Assembly: GCA_964430305.1 (NCBI GenBank)
Contig: CAYSEX010000046.1
Coordinates: 1-17,220 of the forward strand
Length of the DNA stretch: 17,220 nt
DNA from: CAIZGX01 sp964430305
GTDB lineage: Bacteria; Bacteroidota; Bacteroidia; Flavobacteriales_D; Sanyastnellaceae
Direction of reading: 5' to 3'
A model generated the notes under the pieces. It saw only the letters and a program-made list of their open reading frames with translations, did not search any database and was not told where the DNA came from. Shown here piece by piece: positions 7,799 to 13,732 of this stretch. Positions within the stretch are counted from its first letter, which is position 1; the number at the start of each line of letters is the position of its first letter. The position numbers and the translations under genes are program-made.

Positions 7799-7806
7799 CA
7801 AAAGTA
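7799..7806 (-). promoter_or_regulatory. pccB: -7 element of pccB (TACTTTTG), nearly leaderless
   Basis: On the minus strand TACTTTTG is a perfect TAnnTTTG and lies in the 13-base gap between the carbonic anhydrase stop and the pccB ATG. Only four bases separate it from the ATG at 7794, so transcription would begin at or within a few bases of the start codon. A TTG at the usual -33 distance is not evident; the nearest ones give spacings of about 14 and 25. Confidence 0.5.
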
Positions 7807-7807
7807 A

Positions 7808-8323
7808 TTAGGATTGAAACCAAGAAGCATACAACTTGTAGTTGTTTGCAATTCGTTTTATCTCACCTTCAAATAATTCAGGGCTGAGATCTTTTATTTT
7901 TCGTGCAGGAACGCCCGCCCATACACTTCCCGATTTAACATGGGTGCCCTCTGGAACTACGGCGCCTGCCGCAATAATGCAATTCGATTCAATAATACAA
8001 TGATCCATAACAATGGCGCCCATGCCAATTAAAACATAATCATGAATGGTACACCCATGAACCATGGCTCTGTGTCCAATACTCACATGACTGCCTATGG
8101 AAGTCGCCGCCTTTTCATAGGTTCCGTGAATAATAGCGCCATCTTGAATGTTCACCTTGTCGCCGATTTGAATGGTATTTACATCGCCACGCACCACGGC
8201 AGTAAACCATACGCTGCATTCCTTACCCATGGTTACTTGTCCAACCACAGTTGCATTTTCTGCTAACCAACAATTTTCACCGAAAACAGGTGAAACACCT
8301 TGTACAGGAAGAATTAAAGCCAT
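7808..8323 (-). CDS. Gamma-class carbonic anhydrase family protein (left-handed beta-helix, hexapeptide repeat)
   Basis: A 171-residue trimeric left-handed beta-helix protein built from hexapeptide repeats of the [LIV]G-type, such as VVGQVTMG, IQIGDKVN, TSIGSHVSIG and VLIGMGAIV. The metal and active-site residues of archaeal Cam are conserved in pattern: Arg45 and Asp47 in VVRGDVN, Gln60 and His66 in NIQDGAIIH, and His84 and His89 in SIGHRAMVHG. The acidic loop carrying Cam's proton-shuttle glutamates is absent, as in the CamH-like subgroup, so catalysis is plausible but not certain. The start MALILPVQG at 8323 is chosen because it fits the family N-terminus. The upstream in-frame ATG at 8338 overlaps the -7 promoter element. 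The gene is transcribed toward pccB 13 bases downstream, which suggests it could supply bicarbonate to that enzyme. Confidence 0.88.
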   Translation of the reverse strand: MALILPVQGVSPVFGENCWLAENATVVGQVTMGKECSVWFTAVVRGDVNTIQIGDKVNIQDGAIIHGTYEKAATSIGSHVSIGHRAMVHGCTIHDYVLIGMGAIVMDHCIIESNCIIAAGAVVPEGTHVKSGSVWAGVPARKIKDLSPELFEGEIKRIANNYKLYASWFQS

Positions 8324-8331
8324 ATTAAAAA

Positions 8332-8361
8332 TTTGCATAAATGTAACACGAAGTATATTTG
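8332..8361 (+). promoter_or_regulatory. Promoter of the GH16 gene (-33 TTTG, 18 bp, -7 TATATTTG)
   Basis: TTTG (8332-8335) and a perfect TAnnTTTG, TATATTTG (8354-8361), are separated by 18 bases, a full match to the Bacteroidota housekeeping promoter. The ATG at 8374 follows 12 bases after the -7 element. The -33 box lies inside the leader of the opposite transcript. Confidence 0.7.
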
Positions 8362-8367
8362 GTCAAA
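8338..8367 (-). promoter_or_regulatory. Promoter of the gamma carbonic anhydrase gene (-33 TTTG, 18 bp, -7 TACATTTA)
   Basis: On the minus strand TTTG (8367-8364) is followed after 18 bases by TACATTTA (8345-8338), which is TAnnTTTG with one mismatch. The ATG at 8323 follows 14 bases later. This promoter overlaps and faces the promoter of the GH16 gene, so polymerase occupancy of the two should be mutually exclusive. Confidence 0.6.
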
Positions 8368-8373
8368 TTCAAT

Positions 8374-9288
8374 ATGATGCGAAAAATTTTCGGTTTTAGT
8401 GCTTTTCTCTTCATAAGCACATCCCTTCTATCTCAAGAAAAAGAACTTTTATTTTCCATTGATAAAAAAAAGAATATTCAAGCGCGTTGTGAACTTGTAT
8501 TGAATGAAGAATTCAACGGCTCACGTCTCAATGAAGATGTTTGGTTCATTCGTGAAGGAGTAACCAGAGATGCGCAGCAGAAGATTACTCAACAGTGGTT
8601 AACAAAAGAAAGCATTTCGGTTCATGGGGGAAAAGCGCTCATTCAAACCACCGTAAACAAAAGAGTTAATCAGCCCTTTTCAGTTTGGATTACCGACGGA
8701 ATGAAGCCATTCACCGGAAATTTTGGATTTGACACTGGTGAATTTGAAAGCAAAAAAGATTTTTTTTACGGCTATTACGAAATTAAATGCAAATTGCCGA
8801 AGGGCCATTCGGCATGGCCAGCATTTTGGTTGTACGGTGAAGCCAACGGTACCAACAATGAAATTGACGTTTTTGAATTTTGGAATGAAGAAAATGCGAT
8901 AGGAAAATTCAGCGCTTCAAAATTAAGTCGCATTCAACATATGACTACTCACTACAACAAACGTATGGATGGTATGGGGGTTAAGTTGGAATTTGATGCT
9001 TCTCAAGATTTTCACACCTATGGTGTTTTATGGACGCCCCAGGTGATTATTTGGTATACAGACGGAACAGAAATGCGCCGGTTGTATAGATATGAAAAAC
9101 GTGCTCAGCGGTTCAATGAAAATTGCGAAGGATGCAAAGAAGGGGTGTTTCCTCAATCGCCTATGAAAATTATCGTTGATATGGCTGTTCAACAAACATC
9201 TATTGAAATTCCAAAATGGGAAAATACCCTTTTTGAAATTGAATACATTCGTGGATATTCACTTAAAACACAGACTATATCACGCTGA
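8374..9288 (+). CDS. Secreted glycoside hydrolase family 16 (beta-glucanase/laminarinase-like)
   Basis: A 304-residue exported enzyme. It has a signal peptide (MMRKIFGFSAFLFISTSLLS, cleavage near residue 20), then a GH16 jelly-roll domain to the end. The catalytic sequence NEIDVFEFW gives the GH16 triad Glu163 (nucleophile), Asp165 and Glu168 (acid/base). Flanking family features include YGYYEIKCKLPKGHSAWPAFWLY upstream and FHTYGVLWTPQVIIWYTDG downstream. GH16 enzymes retain configuration and cut beta-1,3 or beta-1,4 glucans and galactans; the exact polysaccharide cannot be read from the sequence. There is no T9SS tail, no carbohydrate-binding module and no SusC/SusD pair, so it is not part of a recognisable polysaccharide utilisation locus here. 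Start choice: ATG at 8374 (or 8377). It has its own promoter, overlapping the divergent carbonic anhydrase promoter. Confidence 0.9.
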   Translation: MMRKIFGFSAFLFISTSLLSQEKELLFSIDKKKNIQARCELVLNEEFNGSRLNEDVWFIREGVTRDAQQKITQQWLTKESISVHGGKALIQTTVNKRVNQPFSVWITDGMKPFTGNFGFDTGEFESKKDFFYGYYEIKCKLPKGHSAWPAFWLYGEANGTNNEIDVFEFWNEENAIGKFSASKLSRIQHMTTHYNKRMDGMGVKLEFDASQDFHTYGVLWTPQVIIWYTDGTEMRRLYRYEKRAQRFNENCEGCKEGVFPQSPMKIIVDMAVQQTSIEIPKWENTLFEIEYIRGYSLKTQTISR

Positions 9289-9335
9289 AATAATGCTTTA
9301 GTAAACATTTCTTAATCAAATTTTTTACAAATTTG

Positions 9336-9366
9336 TTGCAACAGAAAAAGGTTTTGCATTATTTTG
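9336..9366 (+). promoter_or_regulatory. Probable promoter of the CCC-motif/DUF2752 pair (TTG, 20 bp, TTATTTTG)
   Basis: A TTG (9336-9338) and TTATTTTG (9359-9366, one mismatch to TAnnTTTG) are 20 bases apart. They leave a leader of about 60 bases before the ATG at 9431. The -33 box is embedded in two overlapping 10-bp palindromes (9327-9336 and 9334-9343), which could be an operator. The rest of the 142-base gap after GH16 shows nothing else I can assign. Confidence 0.45.
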
Positions 9367-9430
9367 CACCACAAAGGGGTAGCTGAAAACCTTAAGATAG
9401 AGTAAGCACTTAACCAAAATTATTATTTTT

Positions 9431-9727
9431 ATGAAACAAAAATTACCTGGAGCTACAGGCGCATTGGTTTGCGGAATTTTATCAGTTGTTCTTTGCTTTT
9501 TCTATGGTTTACCTGGTCTTGTGTTAGGTATCGTAGGTTTAACTTTGTCTAAGAAAGCTATCGCTGCTGACACTGCAAATCCTGGAATGTATGATGGACT
9601 TGGTTCTGCTAAAGCAGGAAAAATCCTTTCATTAATCGGAACAATCCTTAGCGGTTTGTATTTCCTTTTAATCTTAATCGGATTCCTTTTCGCTGCTTCA
9701 TTGTTGAAGTCTTTAATGGTTCTTTAA
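9431..9727 (+). CDS. CCC-motif small membrane protein (DUF4190-like)
   Basis: A 98-residue inner-membrane protein with two hydrophobic hairpin segments: about residues 9-36 (GALVCGILSVVLCFFYGLPG and onward) and about 63-94 (ILSLIGTILSGLYFLLILIG and onward). The polar loop between them (KKAIAADTANPGMYDGLGSA) contains the NP-Y-GL-A-G pattern found in the Bacteroidota CCC-motif family. The usual CCC triplet after the first helix start is here LCFFYG, so two cysteines of the triplet are replaced. Function is unknown. The stop codon is three bases from the ATG of a DUF2752 gene, so the two are translationally linked. The leader is AT-rich with no clear Shine-Dalgarno. Confidence 0.8.
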   Translation: MKQKLPGATGALVCGILSVVLCFFYGLPGLVLGIVGLTLSKKAIAADTANPGMYDGLGSAKAGKILSLIGTILSGLYFLLILIGFLFAASLLKSLMVL

Positions 9728-9730
9728 TAG

Positions 9731-10039
9731 ATGAACTTAGCTGACTTAATTGAGCAAAATTTTTTAACCTGCTCTTTTAAGAAAGCAACTGGCATAGATT
9801 GTTTGGGTTGCGGTATGCAACGCTCATTCGTTTGCTTATTAAGGGGGGATTTGTACGGCAGTGTCCTACATTATCCCCCCTTACTTTTTTTTATAGGTTA
9901 CATTTTTGCTACTTTCCTATATGTAACAAATATTTGGAAAACCATCTCAGCTACTTTTCTCAAACTTACCTTGTCACTCTTTGTTATTATTCTGCTGAGC
10001 TACATCTACAAGGGTATTTTCTTTGGCCTAGCTCATTGA
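9731..10039 (+). CDS. DUF2752 family small membrane protein
   Basis: A 102-residue membrane protein of the DUF2752 family, function unknown. The hallmark is the cysteine motif GIDCLGCGMQRSF (Cys24, Cys27; family CPxCGxTR-like), followed by LLRGDLYGSVLHYPPLL, matching the family's small-loop and proline sequence. Two hydrophobic segments follow, about residues 50-67 (LLFFIGYIFATFLYVT) and 77-95 (LKLTLSLFVIILLSYI). Further cysteines are Cys14 and Cys35. It is read three bases after the CCC-motif gene, and the pair looks like one functional unit in the membrane. A terminator-like hairpin with a T-tract sits inside the coding sequence at 9840-9892. Confidence 0.82.
   Translation: MNLADLIEQNFLTCSFKKATGIDCLGCGMQRSFVCLLRGDLYGSVLHYPPLLFFIGYIFATFLYVTNIWKTISATFLKLTLSLFVIILLSYIYKGIFFGLAH
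9840..9892 (+). terminator. Terminator-like hairpin inside the DUF2752 coding sequence
   Basis: An 11-bp perfect stem (9840-9850 with 9873-9883) including six G-C pairs encloses a 22-base loop with its own short stem (9852-9855 with 9867-9870). One base later comes a run of eight T (9885-9892). This has the form of an intrinsic terminator but lies at codons about 37-54 of the DUF2752 gene, so it would act as a premature stop of transcription. Whether it is used is unknown. Confidence 0.4.
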
Positions 10040-10055
10040 CTCTTGGCAGGCCAAA
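10022..10055. terminator. Inverted repeat between convergent DUF2752 and EamA genes, weak candidate terminator
   Basis: An 8-bp perfect repeat (10022-10029 TTTGGCCT and 10048-10055 AGGCCAAA) flanks an 18-base loop across the 23-base gap between two convergent stops. No strong T-run follows on either side, so it is only a weak candidate for a bidirectional terminator. Confidence 0.3.
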
Positions 10056-10062
10056 AGCCGCG

Positions 10063-10923
10063 TCAACGACCTTTTCTTTTCGTATTCATCCATACCGATA
10101 ATAGTATTATTCCTGCTCCCACATAAAACATGGGCTGCATGTACTCGCTGCTACCATAAAGCCAAAGCGCAATTAATATGGTATAGATCGGTTCCAGATT
10201 AATGGCAATAGCACATGAGAATGGTGAAAGTTGTTTCATGACTTCTACACTTGCAATGAACGCAAATGCCGTTGTTACAGTGCCAAGAATGATCAACAAC
10301 ATCCACTGCATACTCGTAATGTCTCCAATGACCTGCAATTCGCCTCGCATGAGGAGAGCCACCAATAAGACCATTGTTCCTCCTAACATCTCATAAAAAG
10401 CTATTGATGTTGCCGAAATACGTTGAATGAATATACCATTAAAAGAACTGAATGAAGCCGCAAATAGAGCGGCAAGAAGACCAAAAACAATCCCTGTTAC
10501 ATACACGCCTTCTGCCTGAAATATCAATGAAACACCAACAACCACGAAGAGTCCCAAAAACAACTCTTTTATATTCCATTTTTTTCGGTTGTATAATGGT
10601 GATATGAGTGCTACAAAAAAAGCTGTTGTGCTCACCACTGAAAGCGCAATACTTACATTACTTCTATGAATACTCTCAAAAAAACAAAGCCAGTGCGCTG
10701 CAGTTATTCCACCTACAACCAACAATTTAAAAATATCTCGTCCTGGAAGTTTTAGAGATTTAGAAAACACGCGCGCATACACACCAATAGAAACCAATGC
10801 TATTGCCATACGCAAAAAAACCAAGACGTAAACAGAAAACTGGAGTTCCTTGCCAATAATACCCGTGAACCCCCAAAGGAAAACAATGATATGTAGAAGC
10901 AGCAGCGACTTACTTCTGCTCAT
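10063..10923 (-). CDS. EamA-family (drug/metabolite transporter superfamily) permease
   Basis: A 286-residue polytopic inner-membrane protein with about ten hydrophobic helices arranged as two EamA repeats. Repeat one begins LLLLHIIVFLWGFTGIIGK and includes ITAAHWLCFFESIHRSNVSIALSV. Repeat two begins GIVFGLLAALFAASFSSFNGIF and includes NLEPIYTILIALWLYG, the typical EamA Glu-Pro sequence. EamA proteins move amino acids, nucleobases, metabolites or drugs; the substrate cannot be told. The start MSRSKSLLLLH at 10923 is chosen because it overlaps the end of the upstream DUF502 gene by 14 bases (start inside GAT GAG), a usual translational-coupling arrangement. It is convergent with DUF2752, with a 23-base gap. 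Confidence 0.88.
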   Translation of the reverse strand: MSRSKSLLLLHIIVFLWGFTGIIGKELQFSVYVLVFLRMAIALVSIGVYARVFSKSLKLPGRDIFKLLVVGGITAAHWLCFFESIHRSNVSIALSVVSTTAFFVALISPLYNRKKWNIKELFLGLFVVVGVSLIFQAEGVYVTGIVFGLLAALFAASFSSFNGIFIQRISATSIAFYEMLGGTMVLLVALLMRGELQVIGDITSMQWMLLIILGTVTTAFAFIASVEVMKQLSPFSCAIAINLEPIYTILIALWLYGSSEYMQPMFYVGAGIILLSVWMNTKRKGR

Positions 10924-11503
10924 CTTTTTTCTCCACTTCAATTTCCACAACACCACCACTCACCACATACTTCATGAGGTCTAGAGAATTGGTGTCGAGT
11001 AATTTTACATTCGCTTTTGGTACAATAACCAAATGTCCGCTGAAGCTGTAACTCATGGGTAAATAAACCCCTATTTTCCCTTCTGGATTTCCAACTTCTT
11101 GCAAATCCTCATCGGTAATAAACCCTACAACTTCAACATCTGTCTCTTTGCTCAGTTGGACCAAAACCGGCTTGTTGAACCGCTTTTTATTTCCAACAAA
11201 AGCGCCCAACATATCGGTGATACTCTTGTAAATTGTTTTTATGAAGGGAATGCGATCCAAAAATTTCATGAATCGATTCTTAATCTGTTCGTTAATCACC
11301 TTCGCACCTAAATAACCTAAACCAATTAGAAGAGCCAATAATATAATTATTCCTAAGCCCGGAAACTTATGCTCAATTGGGAGAATACCATCTAACGTGT
11401 TGAAAACCGTATACAGAACATAAACGGTAACATAGATGGGAAGAGCAAGCAACAAACCATTCAGGAAGTAGCTAAAGATTCGTCGAATGAAGAAGTTTTT
11501 CAT
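10910..11503 (-). CDS. DUF502 family membrane protein
   Basis: A 197-residue inner-membrane protein. Two N-terminal transmembrane segments (about residues 14-36 and 49-70) are followed by the conserved RIPFIKTIYKSITDMLGAF stretch and a soluble C-terminal domain containing VGFITDE and VYLPMSYSFSGHLVIVPK. This architecture matches DUF502. Members are widespread and in plants include LCV-type proteins, but the bacterial role is not defined. The start MKNFFIRRIFSYFLNG at 11503 follows a -7 element at 11527-11520 by 16 bases. The longer frame beginning at 11539 would place the start upstream of that promoter element. The last codons overlap the EamA transporter gene by 14 bases, so the two are a likely operon. 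Confidence 0.85.
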   Translation of the reverse strand: MKNFFIRRIFSYFLNGLLLALPIYVTVYVLYTVFNTLDGILPIEHKFPGLGIIILLALLIGLGYLGAKVINEQIKNRFMKFLDRIPFIKTIYKSITDMLGAFVGNKKRFNKPVLVQLSKETDVEVVGFITDEDLQEVGNPEGKIGVYLPMSYSFSGHLVIVPKANVKLLDTNSLDLMKYVVSGGVVEIEVEKKDEQK

Positions 11504-11519
11504 GGCTGATTTTACCGTG

Positions 11520-11527
11520 CGAAGATA
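11520..11527 (-). promoter_or_regulatory. -7 element of the DUF502-EamA unit (TATCTTCG)
   Basis: On the minus strand TATCTTCG matches TAnnTTTG at 7 of 8 positions and ends 16 bases before the ATG at 11503. No clear TTG is found at the -33 position. The T9SS gene diverges from the same 86-base gap; for it only a weak TATACTTG (11548-11555) is visible. Confidence 0.45.
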
Positions 11528-11589
11528 GACCTTATGCAAAAATGCTGTATACTTGTTTTCGTATTTTAACGTCGATTAAACTTAACCTT

Positions 11590-13329
11590 ATGAAAAAACT
11601 TTTACTTGCCATTGGAGCAGGCCTTCTTTTCTGCTTTCAAGTATCAGCGCAATGTCCAACATGTACACCAGACGTAACATGCGTGAGCACTGATGGGTTT
11701 CCTACCATTTGTCCGGCCACTTTACCAAACGCAACAACAGGACAATATTATGAAGGGGTTCTTACTTTCTATTTACCAGCTAACGTAACAGACCCCGCTT
11801 CTGGCGTTGATGCTACACTTCTTCAAATTACAATTACCTCAGTTGACGGGCTCCCTTTTGGAATGAGCTTCACCATCAACGACCCAGACGCGACCTATTA
11901 TCCATCTCAAGGAGAAAATTATGGTTGTGCTACCATCTGTGGAACGCCAGTTCTTCCTGGCACCTATGATGTGGTTATAAGCGTTGCTGCAATTGCCGAA
12001 GCTTTCGGATTTCAGGTAACACAAAATCAAAGTTTTGTTTATCCGATTATTGTAGAGCAGGGACCTGGAGGCACCTCAACATTCAGTTATGACCAAAGTG
12101 CCGGATGCGGCGATCTTACTGTAGATTATGTTGCAACAATTGGAGGTCAACCAGGTCAACTAACTACCTACAATTGGAATTTTGGCAACGGCCAAACCAG
12201 CACTGAGGCAGATCCCGCAGCGGTTTATTATGCAGCCTCTGGTGATTATACAGCTAGCTTAACAACAGTTATTTCTAACTATGTTATTACCTCTGTTAAT
12301 CTTTCAGGGGTAAATGGAAATTGGGATGGAGATGCTGATGACCTATTTTCAACAGCAGACCCCTATTTCACAATTAACAACGCTGCCGGGTCAGTGGTAT
12401 ATACTTCAGGAACTGTAGACAACCAAACCAGTGCATCATACGGTGGAGTCAACTTCACGCTTTCGAATCCACCCTATACCATCACATTTTGGGATGCTGA
12501 TGACATTACGCAAGATGATAACTTGGGTACATCAAACATCAATATTGCCGTGGGTAGCGTAAGTTTTAATTCAGGAAATGGAACCTCCGGAACCATGAAC
12601 ATTAGCCTAAGCGAAGTAACCAATGTAACTAGCAATACAACCATCAACGTATTTCCTCAACCAGGAGCCGACATATCAATTAGCAATGACGTTATTTCTG
12701 CTGTGAATGACTCCATGCCAACTTATTTCTGGTTCCATGATGGAATTATTATTCCCGCTGAATCAAGCTCAAGTTTAACCATGACAGAATCTGGTTATTA
12801 TACCGTAGAACTTATCAATGAATACGGCTGCTCAGCAACAAGTGATCCTTATCTTTATTGTGCTCCAGTTGTTCCATCATATGACGCTGTTGCAGATGAG
12901 CTTTCTGTTTCTGATACCTATGACTCTTACCAATGGTTCTACAATGGAATTTTACTTCAAGGTGCAACTACCTATTACTTAATTAACCCACAAAACGGTG
13001 TTTACGCCATTCAAGTCACAAACAGTTACGGTTGTGAACTCATGTCGAACACGTTTACTGTTAATGTTGGAATTAATGAAATTACTTCAAATGATTTAAA
13101 TGTTAGTGTATATCCAAATCCGTTTGAGCATACACTGAATGTTCAATGGAACAACACACACGAAACTGCAATGCTTACCATTCGCGATGTTGCTGGCCGA
13201 ATAGTGAAAAGTGAACCAGTTACCGGAGGTAACGCGGTCATTTCAACTATTGAATTAACCGCTGGTAATTACATTGTAGAACTGCAATCTGCAGATACAA
13301 TTGTTAGAAAACATGTGATCAAGCAATAA
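11590..13329 (+). CDS. Secreted T9SS type A sorting-domain protein with PKD-like and C2-like domains
   Basis: A 579-residue exported protein. It has a signal peptide (MKKLLLAIGAGLLFCFQVSA, cleaved near 20). A Cys-rich N-terminal region (QCPTCTPDVTC) leads into a beta domain to about 155 with CATICGTP and PGTYDVVISV. A PKD-like domain (about 165-227) contains TYNWNFGNG and YYAASGDYTASL. A segment of about 232-340 resembles a C2-type calcium-binding fold, with WDGDADDLFSTADPYF and WDADDITQDDNLG at 301-313. Two Ig-like repeats follow, with YFWFHDG...GYYTVELINEYGC and YQWFYNG...GVYAIQVTNSYGC. The C-terminal 80 residues are a T9SS type A sorting domain (VSVYPNPF, AGRIVKS, GNYIVEL, KHVIKQ). Such proteins cross the outer membrane through the PorSS and become surface-anchored or released. 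The start at 11590 gives the signal peptide at once. Role probably adhesive or structural; this is inference. Confidence 0.85.
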   Translation: MKKLLLAIGAGLLFCFQVSAQCPTCTPDVTCVSTDGFPTICPATLPNATTGQYYEGVLTFYLPANVTDPASGVDATLLQITITSVDGLPFGMSFTINDPDATYYPSQGENYGCATICGTPVLPGTYDVVISVAAIAEAFGFQVTQNQSFVYPIIVEQGPGGTSTFSYDQSAGCGDLTVDYVATIGGQPGQLTTYNWNFGNGQTSTEADPAAVYYAASGDYTASLTTVISNYVITSVNLSGVNGNWDGDADDLFSTADPYFTINNAAGSVVYTSGTVDNQTSASYGGVNFTLSNPPYTITFWDADDITQDDNLGTSNINIAVGSVSFNSGNGTSGTMNISLSEVTNVTSNTTINVFPQPGADISISNDVISAVNDSMPTYFWFHDGIIIPAESSSSLTMTESGYYTVELINEYGCSATSDPYLYCAPVVPSYDAVADELSVSDTYDSYQWFYNGILLQGATTYYLINPQNGVYAIQVTNSYGCELMSNTFTVNVGINEITSNDLNVSVYPNPFEHTLNVQWNNTHETAMLTIRDVAGRIVKSEPVTGGNAVISTIELTAGNYIVELQSADTIVRKHVIKQ

Positions 13330-13333
13330 GCTT

Positions 13334-13696
13334 TTAAGCAAAAGGTACAAACGCCTCTTCAAAGTGAATCACTTTCGAAGGGGCGTTTTTCTTTTCAATA
13401 ACGGCCACTATATCAAATCGTGGTTCCAGGTCCAATTCTGAAGTAACTAAAAAGAGATGCGCCGCCTTAATTAAATTCCTCCGCTTATCATAACGAACTG
13501 CCTCCTCAGGCGAACCGTATTCCTCAGAGCTTCGTGTTTTGACTTCCACAAAAACAATGTAATCTCCACTTCGCATGATAAGGTCCACTTCATACCGATC
13601 ATAACGCCAATTCATAGCATAGAAAATCATTCCTTTTTTTTCTAAAAATTCCTTTGCAATACTCTCACCCTTTTTTCCCAACTCTATGTGTTCCAT
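13334..13696 (-). CDS. yraN: YraN family (UPF0102) putative endonuclease-fold protein
   Basis: A 120-residue protein of the UPF0102/YraN family, with a restriction-endonuclease-like fold. It shows GKKGESIAKEFLEKKG at the N-terminus and the core signature YEVDLIMRSGDYIVFVEVKTR, giving the acidic/Lys set Glu36, Asp38, Glu51 and Lys53. YEAVRYDKRRNLIKAA-type sequence follows (here SPEEAVRYDKRRNLIKAAHLFL) and then RFDIVAV. The biochemical role is not established; it is suspected to act on nucleic acid. The gene is convergent with the T9SS gene, with only four bases between the stops. Its last 14 or so codons also contain, on the opposite strand, the T9SS gene's terminator hairpin. It diverges from the barrel-protein gene at 13733. 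Confidence 0.9.
   Translation of the reverse strand: MEHIELGKKGESIAKEFLEKKGMIFYAMNWRYDRYEVDLIMRSGDYIVFVEVKTRSSEEYGSPEEAVRYDKRRNLIKAAHLFLVTSELDLEPRFDIVAVIEKKNAPSKVIHFEEAFVPFA
13349..13395 (+). terminator. Intrinsic terminator of the T9SS gene, embedded in the 3' coding region of yraN
   Basis: Bases 13349-13366 pair with 13370-13388 in an 18-bp stem with a three-base loop, one G-T pair (13356-13381) and one bulged base (13376). T13386-13390 and a second T-run (13392-13395) follow. It lies 20 bases after the T9SS stop on the plus strand. It is also read on the other strand as the codons for the yraN C-terminus. Confidence 0.8.
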
Positions 13697-13702
13697 TCAA
13701 CT

Positions 13703-13710
13703 TACTTTTG
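13703..13710 (+). promoter_or_regulatory. -7 element of the barrel-protein gene (TACTTTTG)
   Basis: TACTTTTG is a perfect TAnnTTTG and ends 22 bases before the ATG at 13733. No TTG is visible at the usual -33 distance. Confidence 0.5.
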
Positions 13711-13714
13711 CATA

Positions 13715-13722
13715 CAAATAAA
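13715..13722 (-). promoter_or_regulatory. yraN: Possible -7 element of yraN (TTTATTTG)
   Basis: On the minus strand TTTATTTG matches TAnnTTTG except at its second base and ends 18 bases before the yraN ATG at 13696. It faces the plus-strand -7 element only four bases away, so the two transcription start points would overlap each other's promoters. Confidence 0.35.
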
Positions 13723-13732
13723 CCTGTTTAAT

